Shown piece by piece: positions 36,101-44,629 of a DNA stretch of 64,000 nucleotides. The stretch is from assembly GCA_027451745.1 (NCBI GenBank), contig DAIDIP010000001.1:186001-250000 (forward strand), read 5' to 3'. Positions within the stretch are counted from its first letter, which is position 1. Each line of letters starts with the position of its first letter. The position numbers and the translations under genes are program-made. The notes beneath the pieces are model-generated. The model had not been told where the DNA came from. It worked only from the letters and a program-made list of their open reading frames with translations, and ran no database searches. The stretch is from Candidatus Melainabacteria bacterium. Its GTDB lineage: Bacteria > Cyanobacteriota > Vampirovibrionia > Obscuribacterales > Obscuribacteraceae.

Positions 36101-37942
36101 ATTCTCGATGACGTTGATAGTGTATTAGATGAGTTTGTGAGTATAGGTTTTCCAAAACAATCATTGCTATGGCATTACCGCAGTCAGCATGAATCGCTAA
36201 TTGAATTTTCCAATAGACATTTTTACAAGAATTTGCTTACTTTTCCAGCACCACACAATGGAGACGAAAATCTTGGGTTGCAGTTCAATTTTGTTGGGGG
36301 TAAATATACAGGACAGGGAGTCAACCCCATAGAGGCAAAGGCAGTTGCTGATGCTGTGTGTGAGCATATTAAAAATTATCCTGACCTTTCATTAGGTGTA
36401 GGCACTTTTAATATGAATCAGCAACAGCTTATTCTAGATGAATTAGAACAGCGTCGTAGAGAAAATCCTGAATTAGAATTCTTCTTTTCTAAAAAGGGTG
36501 AAGATCAATTCTTTGTCAAAAACCTGGAAAACATTCAAGGCGACGAAAGAGATGTAATTTTTATAAGTATTACATATGGCCCAGATGAGACCGGACGTAT
36601 TAAATACAACTTTGGTCCAGTGAATGGAGAAAATGGGTGGCGTCGATTAAATGTTATATTTACTCGAGCTAGACGTTGCCTGAAAGTATTCTCTTCTATG
36701 CGTGGAGATGCAATTGATCCAGTCAAAGTTCAAAGTCAAGGCGCCAGACTATTGCGAGATTTCCTCATTTTTGCTGAAAAAAGACAGAAGGATGTTACCC
36801 TTAATCAGGATCATATTCGAATTGATGCACCTTTAGAACGTTCTATTTATGAAGAGCTTACTAAGCGCGGACTTCAACTCATTCCATCAGTTGGACACTC
36901 TGGTTATCGTATAGATTTCGGGGTAGTAGACCCAGATCAACCCAATCGTTTTCTAGTCGGTTTAGAATGTGATGGTGCAAATTATTACTCCGCATCAACA
37001 GCTCGTGATCGCGATCGCCTAAGACAACATGTTTTAGAGAATCTTGGCTGGAAACTAATTCGAGTTTGGTCAGTTGACTGGTGGCGTGATAAAGATGGAC
37101 AAATTAATCGCGTGCTGCGATTTATAAAAGAAACACACATACAGAATAACCAACTAGCCGAGGACAGGGATGAATCGACTAATTCTGAAAAGAGCAATAC
37201 CGAGGATACAAAGTCAGCTACAAATCTTTCACAAGATACTTTTGATCCGGCAATCCAAGATATAACCGCTCCGACAAAAGCTTTTGGCAAGACCTACACA
37301 GTGGTGCATTCACAGACTGAGGACAAGCTAGCTCCAAGTGTACCTCCTTATAGGTTAACTTTATTGAGTCCTTACGGAAACGCGGAAGATTTTCTTGAGG
37401 CCCCAGATGCCACAGTAAAAGAAGCCCTGTTGCGAGTCTTAGCTCGCGAGGCACCTATTCATGTTAACGAATTAACGAAACGAGTAGCTTCTTATTGGGA
37501 AATTACTCGCCTAAACAAACAAACTAAAGACAAATTAAGCAAGTTAATCGCTGAACTAATAGATAAGCAACAACTTACTGTAAAGGAAGAGTTTGCTTGG
37601 GGCATACCTGAGCCAATGAATATCGTAAGAAACAGATTTGGTTTAGATTATGTTTTTGACCCTGACTCTATTTGCATTGAAGAATATGAGCAAGCGGTTA
37701 ATCTGATTCTTGAATCATATGGTACTCGTATCAAAGAATCGATCGTCCAAGATGTGGCACGCTTGCTCGGTTTCTCTCGAACAGGAAAAAAAATCACCCA
37801 GCGTGTATCGGACATAATCAAAAATCTAATTGACAATAACAAGATTGTGCATGTGGCAACAGGACTAATGCTAGTTAAAGGACCGCAAATAACTGATATG
37901 ACAATTGATACTGTACATGAAGAAATAACTGAATTAACCTAA
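33143..37942 (+). CDS. DUF4011-SF1 helicase-PD-(D/E)XK nuclease-DUF3320 protein (Hhe-like defence protein)
   Basis: A 1,599-aa cytoplasmic protein with domains in this order. The DUF4011 N-terminus carries LTKRNRLLNYNPSR. An SF1 helicase follows, with Walker A GPPGTGKS (301-308), Walker B DEASQ (935-939), GDPKQLPP, and the late motif NIQGDERDVIFISITYG. Then comes a Vsr-like nuclease domain (about 1230-1320) with catalytic-type D1258 (RIDFG) and E1275-C-D. A DUF3320 C-terminus completes it. This architecture is known as a single-gene anti-phage system (Hhe, DUF4011-helicase-Vsr), and relatives occur in defence islands. It starts on the last base of the upstream exported-protein stop. No other recognised defence gene is adjacent. 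Architecture firm; defence role by family knowledge. Confidence 0.88.
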   Translation: MTDQFTTRLERWKRALIDLTKRNRLLNYNPSRVTTIQVLSDLPAEVFLLLQTDGKAMKFLPAQNGDITSTIGQDRFLHTRLSGEKLNDSLLRIFRKSSSLFEEQGISTLFLAIGILEWYESESEDNPETPFQAPILLLPVELSRKVAWQDFSLRAHEDDPVVNPALIEQLRLAYNLLLPELPENLDEFDLEKFFTDIEQIIVKQKGWKVKREIYLDFFSFQKFLMYKDMERYEQNYRANHLIQALCTTTGTRSISLPEEIQNADLDRALAPESTFHVLDADSSQQRAILTVKSKYDLIIEGPPGTGKSQTITNLIADALADGKTVLFVSEKMAALEVVYKRLEAIGLHDFCLQLHSHKTNKRAVYDEFIRVLDNSRPADHTKDSDLNQLGLLKDLLNKYARDLHTPFGKLGQKPFDIFGQLALVLGKTPLMEASIHNIQDVTEIDFLNTCTHLQDLVNILSELGDPTKHPWYGSELRTITNADLAALNEALNAAIKAYSSIVTKVDTFADQVGFVRAKTISEINTLCEAALTISTSPGIEETTLKSDKWDTLPAEAKELINHGSSFGSLKKEILEAFKPEILNLDLDEVCMRFKNYSNSWIRFIRVDYWKDRKFLLDYLLPGFQNVPAGELSSHLNSIKTYHSEKIFLEKQDTIGQDLFGKRWHGLDSNWDELKRYSEWLVRMRQHINAGILQEKAIDHAIHRSLNIKVIQTTIEHLQQELGYLVASLQELTKLGKFAGKYAYLLNVDGQIEEAQTWLGRLSANIQKLHQLTLYNDKLAICLFGIAGPMTKRFLEENREPIQLEKTFKRFFYERWLDLVFSERPRLAAFTSLIHEQKIGDFRDLDFKSLKLARQRLLHKLYTKRETELVNPILSIELGTLQRELRKKARHIPLRKLFAKVPNITRAVKPCFMMSPMSAALFLDPNISMFDLVIFDEASQVPTEDAVGSLMRAKQAVVVGDPKQLPPTNFFQMQVLQADEQANEDESILDDVDSVLDEFVSIGFPKQSLLWHYRSQHESLIEFSNRHFYKNLLTFPAPHNGDENLGLQFNFVGGKYTGQGVNPIEAKAVADAVCEHIKNYPDLSLGVGTFNMNQQQLILDELEQRRRENPELEFFFSKKGEDQFFVKNLENIQGDERDVIFISITYGPDETGRIKYNFGPVNGENGWRRLNVIFTRARRCLKVFSSMRGDAIDPVKVQSQGARLLRDFLIFAEKRQKDVTLNQDHIRIDAPLERSIYEELTKRGLQLIPSVGHSGYRIDFGVVDPDQPNRFLVGLECDGANYYSASTARDRDRLRQHVLENLGWKLIRVWSVDWWRDKDGQINRVLRFIKETHIQNNQLAEDRDESTNSEKSNTEDTKSATNLSQDTFDPAIQDITAPTKAFGKTYTVVHSQTEDKLAPSVPPYRLTLLSPYGNAEDFLEAPDATVKEALLRVLAREAPIHVNELTKRVASYWEITRLNKQTKDKLSKLIAELIDKQQLTVKEEFAWGIPEPMNIVRNRFGLDYVFDPDSICIEEYEQAVNLILESYGTRIKESIVQDVARLLGFSRTGKKITQRVSDIIKNLIDNNKIVHVATGLMLVKGPQITDMTIDTVHEEITELT

Positions 37943-37943
37943 G

Positions 37944-39143
37944 CTAATCAGGCATTTCCAGTAAGTCCCAATGTATGAAAGCACGCAATTCCCTTTGGGC
38001 CTTTTTCTTATACCATTTGAGCGCTTCATTATAATCCTTAGGCTCACCTTTTCCATACTCATACATAAACCCAAGCGCATTTTCTTCAGCCGGATGATCT
38101 TTACTAGATGCTAAAAGGTAATGTTTCATTGATTTATTTATGTCTCTATGAACACCATAACCATATTGGTACATAAAGCCAAGATTGTATTGGGCAGCCG
38201 GTACTCCGTTAGCCGCAGCTTTTGCATATAATTCCACGGCTTTTTTATAATCTTTTGGCACCCCCAACCCCTTTTGATGCATCCAACCAAGATTCGAGGC
38301 AGCATCAAGATTTCCCTGCTCGTATGCTAACTTAAATAATCTAATCGCTTCTTGAGGATTCTTTTGTACGCCAAGACCACGCGCGTACATGAACCCTAAA
38401 TTATTTGTTCCTTCAGGATCGCCAAGATCTGTAGCCTTTTGATAATAACGAACTGCTTGCTTATAGTCCTGGGAAATGCCTGCACCATGTTGATACATAA
38501 AACCAACATTACTACAGGCCGCTGCGTTTCCTTGCTCAGCCGATTTCTTATACCACGTAATAGATTCATGAAAGTCACGCTTTAGACCAAGTCCTTTAAA
38601 AAATAGCGTACCTAGAACACGCTGAGCTTCACTATCGCCTTGAATGGCGTCCGCCTTGATTGTTTCAACAAATCTTTTTAACTCGCTCTTATTAGTTGGA
38701 ATTGGTTTATAGGACGCAAGACGCACTGAAAACTTTGCTTTTCCGCCTTGTCGAGCAGCCATCTTATACCATTTCAAAGCTTCGGCTGAATTTTGTGGCA
38801 CTCCGTATCCAAATTCATACATCTCAGCTAATTCACAACTAGCCTCTACATATCCTTTATTTGCCAATGGGAGCAAGAGTTTGAATGCTCTATCGTAATC
38901 GTGCTCTTTTAGGGCACTTTTAGCAGTTTTAAGGTCCTCTACATCCCCGACAGGCACAGTACTACTTTCTCTATCGGTAGTAGATCGTATATTGGTAACT
39001 GATTGCGATAAATCATTAATAAGCTGTTTAGTTTCATCAATGTTGCCTGCTTGTCCAACAGTTATGCTACAAACTAGTTCAATTGCCAATATAGAAACAA
39101 GCGTCAACTTATTCAAACTAACGACCCTTAAAAGACTTTTCAT
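37944..39143 (-). CDS. exported SEL1-repeat (TPR-like) protein, copy 1
   Basis: A 399-aa protein with a signal peptide (MKSLLRVVSLNKLTL, then a hydrophobic core to VGQAG). It carries a run of SEL1-type repeats of about 36 residues with the pattern A..LG.MY..G.GV..D...A..WY..AA.QG. A lower-identity spacer lies near residues 150-185. It ends FIHWDLLEMPD, the same as its neighbour. The ATG at 39143 is chosen because GGGGGG lies seven bases upstream; the frame extends five codons further. SEL1 proteins serve as scaffolds in signalling or envelope processes. It converges on the helicase gene with one base between the stops. Confidence 0.85.
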   Translation of the reverse strand: MKSLLRVVSLNKLTLVSILAIELVCSITVGQAGNIDETKQLINDLSQSVTNIRSTTDRESSTVPVGDVEDLKTAKSALKEHDYDRAFKLLLPLANKGYVEASCELAEMYEFGYGVPQNSAEALKWYKMAARQGGKAKFSVRLASYKPIPTNKSELKRFVETIKADAIQGDSEAQRVLGTLFFKGLGLKRDFHESITWYKKSAEQGNAAACSNVGFMYQHGAGISQDYKQAVRYYQKATDLGDPEGTNNLGFMYARGLGVQKNPQEAIRLFKLAYEQGNLDAASNLGWMHQKGLGVPKDYKKAVELYAKAAANGVPAAQYNLGFMYQYGYGVHRDINKSMKHYLLASSKDHPAEENALGFMYEYGKGEPKDYNEALKWYKKKAQRELRAFIHWDLLEMPD

Positions 39144-39220
39144 CGCTATACCCCCCAATGTATATAATCGTTGAACATGACTATTGTTTACTCACAAATA
39201 GTTAATTAATTTCAGCAAAG

Positions 39221-40315
39221 CTAATCAGGCATCTCCAATAAGTCCCAGTGGATAAAGCTTCTAGCCTGTTGTTTGGCAGTCTTCTTATACCATTTTAGAG
39301 CTTCGCCGTAATCTTTTGGCACACCATTTCCGTTCTCGTAAGCAGCACCCAGCGCATTCTGCCCCTCAGAATTACCTTGTTGGGCCGCCAGTCTATAAAA
39401 GTGCGTCGCTTTATCGAAATTGATAGGGACACCTATGCCATATTGATATGAATAACCAAGATTGTATTGACCTGCAGCTATATCGTGACTGGCTGCCTCT
39501 TTGTACAATTGAACTGCCTTTGTATAATCTCGGTTTACTCCTTCTCCATTTTGATATAGCCAGCCAAGATTTGACGCTGCTTCCTGGCTACCAAACTTAT
39601 ATGCACTTTGAAATAGATTAGCCGCTTGCTCAAAATCAACTTTTACACCCAATCCTTTTGCGTAAAGAAAACCAAGATTATTTAGAGCATCAGGATCGTT
39701 TAAAGCTGCAGCTTTACTGTAATACTTTCTTGCTTTGCCAAAATCTTGCAAAGTAGCAGCACCGTATTGGTACATATAGCCGAGATTATTATAAGCGCCT
39801 ATATTCTGCTGAGCCGCCGACAGCTCGTAATACTTTAAAGCCTGAGCCAAGTTAAATTCTACGCCGATACCCTTAAAATAGAGATCTCCGAGTGTTCTTT
39901 GTGCATCGCTATTACCATTTTGCGCATTTGTCTTTATGGTTTGAATGAATTTTAGCAACTCTTCTGAATTTGTAGAATTTGGCTGAACCAACGAAATATG
40001 TCCAGATAATTGATTGGGTTGATCGCTCCTTGCAGCCAACTTATACCATTTGATGGCATTCTCGGTGTTTTGTGAGACACCGTAGCCTAATTCATACATC
40101 TGGGCGAGTTTAAACTGTGCCTGCAAATTTCCCGCTTGAGCTAATGGTGTTAACAATTTCAGTGCCATGTCATATCTCTGAGTAGCGATTGCATTATTTG
40201 CTGCTTGAAGCTGCGCCGCTTCGTCAGCCGCCGCGGGGACAAAAGCACAAAACCAACAGAATAAGACAGAGATACCCATTTGCAAGCCTGCAGAACTAGA
40301 TACACGCTTTTTCAT
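39221..40315 (-). CDS. exported SEL1-repeat protein, copy 2
   Basis: Paralog of the downstream gene with the same layout: signal peptide, one N-terminal repeat block, a spacer with TNSEELLKFIQTIKTNAQ, then about six SEL1 repeats and the end FIHWDLLEMPD. The start is uncertain. I prefer the ATG at 40315, giving MKKR and a hydrophobic core ending FVPAAADEA, over the ATG at 40384, which would put 23 extra residues in front of the signal peptide; neither has a strong ribosome binding site. The tandem arrangement implies a local duplication. Function unknown. Confidence 0.8.
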   Translation of the reverse strand: MKKRVSSSAGLQMGISVLFCWFCAFVPAAADEAAQLQAANNAIATQRYDMALKLLTPLAQAGNLQAQFKLAQMYELGYGVSQNTENAIKWYKLAARSDQPNQLSGHISLVQPNSTNSEELLKFIQTIKTNAQNGNSDAQRTLGDLYFKGIGVEFNLAQALKYYELSAAQQNIGAYNNLGYMYQYGAATLQDFGKARKYYSKAAALNDPDALNNLGFLYAKGLGVKVDFEQAANLFQSAYKFGSQEAASNLGWLYQNGEGVNRDYTKAVQLYKEAASHDIAAGQYNLGYSYQYGIGVPINFDKATHFYRLAAQQGNSEGQNALGAAYENGNGVPKDYGEALKWYKKTAKQQARSFIHWDLLEMPD

Positions 40316-40582
40316 AACTTTTAGTGAAGTAATCCTTTTTGATCTAAAATCGATCACAATTGTGTAAGAGGTGGTTTTACTCATTATCGCTCAAATTGTT
40401 GTTACAGATCATTGAATTTAGTTTTTAACGCTAATCTAGACAAAGTTGTACCTGCGTAGCCTTTCGGGCGAGAACAATACAACCTATAAGAAACTCAAAT
40501 CTATTAGAAACATAATCTTGATCAAATACTGCTTCCGTACTAAATTAATCAACTTGCGATATTCAGATGGGTATTATGTCCT

Positions 40583-42040
40583 GTGGAAATCCCAAAGGCA
40601 ACCGATCACAATCCCGACGTATTCTTAATTTTGCTAGTTTTGCTAGTCTATTTTTATGCGCATTGTACGCCAGCGGCTTATTGTGCTGTAACTGGACATG
40701 TCGTCGCGCAAGACTATGTTGAAATCGAAAAAATAACGGACGAGATACTTGCGCTGGAGGCGGAGCTTTATAGAATAAATACCTTCTTCCGCTTAGAAAA
40801 TGGCATACAGCCCGCTGGAAGAAGATGGCGCATGATGTTTTATCAAACAACTAATTATGCATGTACATTTGCTGGCTTATTAGCCAACGTCATTTACAAT
40901 TTCTACTATTATCCTCGCGGTGGACATGCCACTGTAATTGCTCAATTAGGTGCTACGACGCCGCGGTTTGTTGGTAAAGCAGTATACGTTACTGGACTGT
41001 TGGTTGAAACGCCTCTACAAGTTATAGAGCATTACAAAGAAAAGAAGGCTGGGTTCGATGCCCACACCACGTATAAACGTGTTGCAGAAATAAACAAGCA
41101 TTTGCTTGAACTGTTAACAAAGCGAGAGCAGGCTGTATTAGCTACAAAGGAAGCAAATATTTCGCAAGAAGAATACAAAGCTCTTCAAGAGGACGGAAAA
41201 TTACTCCAAGATACTAAAGATCTGGCCGTGCAAGAGTTTGCAATGCTTTATGCTCGTTCTGTCTCTCTTTCGATTCGCAATCGGTTCTTTAACAGCTTAA
41301 CCTTGATAAAAAAGACTGATGCAGATTTTGGAGCTGACCTAGTAAGAATTATAGGCGGTGTTAATCAAAATGGCTTTTTGAGTGCCCCAGCCAGTATGTC
41401 TACAGCTAATTCCGGTTACATGTCAGCGTTTGATCCTAGCATTGAAATGAGCAGTGAGCAAATCACTTACAAATCACGCTATAAAAATGTAGTAAGTAGT
41501 ATGTCGGCATCTAATACTCTCTCAGTTGCTAATTTGGAAAGAGATCTAAGTACTTTTGAAAAAACAACTGCCAATATTGATCTGGAAAAACAACCCATTC
41601 TTTACGCTCTTATGGAACAACATGACCAATTTTATAAAAACGCAGAAGGAGTAGTGGACTCGTTTCAATATTTAAGACACAAAGAGCTCGGGCAAGAACG
41701 ACAGCACGATACTCACAGTCTTGTGTATCATGCAATATATGGTGGCAGTAAGAGCTCTAGAGGCACCTGGCTTATTTATGTGGGCTTTCGGTACTTACAT
41801 GGTTTTGGACATTCGAAACACTCAGCATTGTTGAATGGTTTTGCTGGTATAGATAATTTTTCTGGCGCAACCTATCGAATGGCTGATTTTTCAATTGTTG
41901 ACTACAGAGAAATTAAGAATCGAAAAAAAGATAGGGTCAATAATCGTGCAAATGTAGCCATGGTCAAAAGTAGATTTGATGCTCTTGATGCCATGGAAGA
42001 AAATACAAAAGTTTGCTCAGACGAGATCAAAAAGTTGTAG
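40583..42040 (+). CDS. unknown protein with N-terminal hydrophobic segment
   Basis: A 485-aa protein without a recognised family. The N-terminus holds a hydrophobic stretch (VFLILLVLLVYFYAHC), then a coiled-coil-like helix (DYVEIEKITDEILALEAELY). A weaker hydrophobic patch follows near 95-115, then long charged helices and a low-complexity Ser/Ala/Met region near 270-320. The start is a GTG at 40583. An ATG at 40576 in another frame, with GATGGG upstream, also encodes a signal-like hydrophobic segment (FASFASLFLCALYASG), so the true N-terminus may involve a frameshift. It is followed 76 bases later by another unknown gene on the same strand. Confidence 0.6.
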   Translation: MEIPKATDHNPDVFLILLVLLVYFYAHCTPAAYCAVTGHVVAQDYVEIEKITDEILALEAELYRINTFFRLENGIQPAGRRWRMMFYQTTNYACTFAGLLANVIYNFYYYPRGGHATVIAQLGATTPRFVGKAVYVTGLLVETPLQVIEHYKEKKAGFDAHTTYKRVAEINKHLLELLTKREQAVLATKEANISQEEYKALQEDGKLLQDTKDLAVQEFAMLYARSVSLSIRNRFFNSLTLIKKTDADFGADLVRIIGGVNQNGFLSAPASMSTANSGYMSAFDPSIEMSSEQITYKSRYKNVVSSMSASNTLSVANLERDLSTFEKTTANIDLEKQPILYALMEQHDQFYKNAEGVVDSFQYLRHKELGQERQHDTHSLVYHAIYGGSKSSRGTWLIYVGFRYLHGFGHSKHSALLNGFAGIDNFSGATYRMADFSIVDYREIKNRKKDRVNNRANVAMVKSRFDALDAMEENTKVCSDEIKKL

Positions 42041-42116
42041 GACTTTAGTCATGTAGTGCTCATTTATCTGCCTGCAGGTAATCAAGAGACCAAAAGCGGC
42101 TCAGGGGTCATCTGCA

Positions 42117-42593
42117 ATGGTCACAGGTTTGGCTGCTGCAGGCGGCACAGCTGTGGGATCTATGATAACCAACTCTATGTATGACAATAATAATCAATAT
42201 CTTTATGGCTATGCAGGAGTACCATACGGTCATCCAATATATAAAGAACCAAATGGCCAGTACTATTATGCAAATCAAAATGGCTATCATGTGCCCATAA
42301 CGCCAAATAACACTACAGCACCAGTGTTTGATCAATATAGTCAACAAGCAGCTACCGGGTTTGCAAATCAATCGCAACAACGTACAGTTACCCAAGAAGC
42401 GACAGGTTGTCATGGACAATCATCAACTGTTACACAAAGTCAGTCACAACAAAAAGAAGGACGATTAGGACGACGTCATCGAGGAGATCAGTCCAGCACT
42501 GCTATTGACAGTGATCGGCTGCAAACCAGAGATTCTTCGCAGAAAGCTGGCGAATTAAAGAGTCGTTTTGCTGATCGCAATCGACGTTTTTAG
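42117..42593 (+). CDS. Gln/Asn/Tyr-rich unknown protein
   Basis: A 158-aa protein starting with a small glycine-rich hydrophobic stretch (GLAAAGGTAVGSMI). A Tyr/Asn/Gly region follows (NQYLYGYAGVPYGHPIYKEP), then a Gln/Ser/Thr-rich region and an arginine-rich end (RLGRRHRG and FADRNRRF). AGGGG lies nine bases upstream of the ATG. The composition suggests a disordered or surface protein. It may be co-transcribed with the preceding 485-aa gene. No family recognised. Confidence 0.6.
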   Translation: MVTGLAAAGGTAVGSMITNSMYDNNNQYLYGYAGVPYGHPIYKEPNGQYYYANQNGYHVPITPNNTTAPVFDQYSQQAATGFANQSQQRTVTQEATGCHGQSSTVTQSQSQQKEGRLGRRHRGDQSSTAIDSDRLQTRDSSQKAGELKSRFADRNRRF

Positions 42594-42793
42594 TTAATAT
42601 CTTACGCATTAGCATAAATGAAAACGGTTGTCGGAATCTTAATGGTCTGTTGCGCCCTATTGTCTGAAAAGCTTATGCCTAAGCAATCTTAGCAGCGGTC
42701 GCGATATGTGCATCTAATTTAGATTGACAAAGCTTTAATCACAGCCCAAGATATATTTATGGCAATGTAATTCTCGTAAATGGGGGCAAAGTT

Positions 42794-43138
42794 ATGGCTT
42801 GTAAGACACATCCTAATCATGAACACCAGCACAATCCATCTTGCGGACATATAGCTGTGCATCATGAAGGACACATAGATTACTTACATGATAGTCATTT
42901 ACACCACATTCACGGCGAACACATAGATGAACATACAATAGCCGAGAATGCTAACAATCAAACTGCGTGCACACCAGAGCATTCATGTTCTAGCCATGAT
43001 CAAACACATCAGCATGGACCTGGTTGTGGGCATGAATCCATACTACACGACAAGCATGTAGATTTTCTGGTTGCAGGGCACTTGCATCATCCTTGCCAAA
43101 ATCATTGCGACTATCATGGCAATATTCATAGCGCATAA
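42794..43138 (+). CDS. His/Cys-rich metal-binding protein, internally duplicated
   Basis: A 114-aa protein with 28 histidines and 7 cysteines. It has two copies of a unit with H.H.P.CGH, then H..H.DYL (or DFL), then HLHH. Copy one is around residues 9-50 and copy two around 68-110. There is no signal peptide, so it probably works in the cytoplasm as a metal buffer or chaperone for zinc, nickel or copper; similar short proteins are found beside metal regulators and transporters elsewhere, but none is adjacent here. The ATG follows GGGGCAAAGTT. Confidence 0.72.
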   Translation: MACKTHPNHEHQHNPSCGHIAVHHEGHIDYLHDSHLHHIHGEHIDEHTIAENANNQTACTPEHSCSSHDQTHQHGPGCGHESILHDKHVDFLVAGHLHHPCQNHCDYHGNIHSA

Positions 43139-43189
43139 TAGTACAGTTACTTTTTTACTCTAGATAACCTTAGTTCAGCTTGTCGTTTA

Positions 43190-44053
43190 TTAGCGTACGA
43201 TCTCTACTGAACAACGAGCACGTTTTGTGACTTCTTGCGAAACACTGCCAATCAAAAATTTATCTAGCCCTTTGCGCTTATGAGGATACATAATGATTAA
43301 ATTCGCCTGCCATATCTGAGCGGTTTGCAAGATTGTTTCCACTATATCCATTGCCCCAACCACTTTGCCTTCAATTGTATTAACGGGAAAACGCTGCTTT
43401 AAATAAGCTATTTGATGGTCAACCGAATTGATCATTTCTGTACGTTTTTTCGCTAATTCTTCTAAGAATATTTGAGCGTCTCGCTTAGGATTCTCGCTTC
43501 CATGCTCGATAAAGGGTTCAATAATGTTTAGTACTAAAAAATCGCCCTGATTAGACCAGTTACGACTGGCCTTAAATACCCATGAATCAGTATCACTTAT
43601 GGTATCATCTACACAAATAAGATATTTTTGTTCTTGTCTATAATTACCAGTTGCATCTGTCCTTATAATAGCAACCGAACACAAACAATTCTCTAAAATT
43701 GTTTGTGTAATACTTCCTAAAAAATGATCAGACCATCGTGCTTGAGAATGTGCACCAATAAATAGAATATCTGGCTGCCAGTGCTCCGCTGCTTCAAGAA
43801 TCCTTTCAGCTGGATGTCCCTCAATAACTTCGCTCTCTTTTATATAAGTGCAGCCCGCTAGTTTTTCTAGCCCAGTGTTAATAGATGTCTGTGCTTGCTC
43901 TCTACTCACTTTGTGTCCCATGAGATAATATTCGTTTGGATCATAAACTGAAATCAGACGAACAGTTGTGTCATCTGGATAAGAACGCGCTTTAAGCGTT
44001 TCTATGCAAGCTATTGCATTTGCTGAACCATCTGTAGCTATAAGAATTTTCAC
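43190..44053 (-). CDS. tandem universal stress protein (two UspA domains)
   Basis: A 287-aa cytoplasmic protein with two UspA domains. Domain 1 starts KILIATDGSANAIACIE and has GAHSQARWSDHFLGS, where one of the ATP-loop glycines is replaced. Domain 2 starts YLICVDDTISDTDSWVF and ends KGLDKFLIGSVSQEV. The second loop is also altered, so ATP binding is uncertain. Universal stress proteins respond to starvation and other stresses. It is the last gene of a minus-strand stretch with the efflux genes but 24 bases separate it from the preceding gene, so it could share their transcript. Confidence 0.9.
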   Translation of the reverse strand: MKILIATDGSANAIACIETLKARSYPDDTTVRLISVYDPNEYYLMGHKVSREQAQTSINTGLEKLAGCTYIKESEVIEGHPAERILEAAEHWQPDILFIGAHSQARWSDHFLGSITQTILENCLCSVAIIRTDATGNYRQEQKYLICVDDTISDTDSWVFKASRNWSNQGDFLVLNIIEPFIEHGSENPKRDAQIFLEELAKKRTEMINSVDHQIAYLKQRFPVNTIEGKVVGAMDIVETILQTAQIWQANLIIMYPHKRKGLDKFLIGSVSQEVTKRARCSVEIVR

Positions 44054-44077
44054 GGTTGTTCTAGACTAAATTTAGAT

Positions 44078-44629
44078 CTACTGCTGTTTCAAGGGGTCTA
44101 TATTACTCGGCTGGACACTATTCATAAATGACGAACGGTTACTGAAAGATGATAGATTCTCCACTCCTAAATTTGCTGAGTCAGCTCGAAACGAAGGCGC
44201 TGTTGTAATGGGACTAACTAAGGCGCTTCTAGCAGGCGTACTTGGTAAAGCAGGAGTATAAGATTCAAGGGCCGGATTAGAATTTTCATTTATGAGTCCT
44301 GAATCTAATTTAGGTAATCGAAATGTTTTTATGCTTGATATTTCCGGACTAGAAGGTGATACTTTGAGTGCAGGAGAACTTTCTGAAGTAGGGGCAGTTG
44401 TTCCTATGAATGATCCACCAATCCCTGATTCATTATGTCTGCGATAATGTCTGGTTGAATAATCAGCATTTGAACTACTAGATTGCATGCCATTTAAGCC
44501 AAAATCGCTAAGTTCGCTGGCAGATGGAGCAATAGCACTGCCATTACCAACAGTACTGGTTTGAGCTAATACAGGAATAATTGTTTGAGCACAAACAATG
44601 CCTATAGCCACAATATTACGCAAGTTCAT
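44078..44629 (-). CDS. exported Ser/Pro-rich unknown protein, coupled to the efflux adaptor gene
   Basis: A 183-aa protein with a signal peptide (MNLRNIVAIGIVCAQTIIPV, cut near LAQ) and a low-complexity Ser/Pro/Asn-rich mature part. The first base of its ATG region overlaps the stop of the adaptor gene (TAATG type), so it is translated after the pump adaptor. No domain recognised. Its place suggests an accessory envelope component of the pump, or a passenger. Confidence 0.68.
   Translation of the reverse strand: MNLRNIVAIGIVCAQTIIPVLAQTSTVGNGSAIAPSASELSDFGLNGMQSSSSNADYSTRHYRRHNESGIGGSFIGTTAPTSESSPALKVSPSSPEISSIKTFRLPKLDSGLINENSNPALESYTPALPSTPARSALVSPITTAPSFRADSANLGVENLSSFSNRSSFMNSVQPSNIDPLKQQ

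Noticed and set aside
42618-42692. 24-codon plus-strand frame with a hydrophobic core (MKTVVGILMVCCALL)
   Set aside because: No ribosome binding site and too short to tell from chance.
42724-42757. Perfect TTGACA upstream of the His-rich gene
   Set aside because: The nearest -10-like sequences are 20-22 bases away, outside the useful spacing range.
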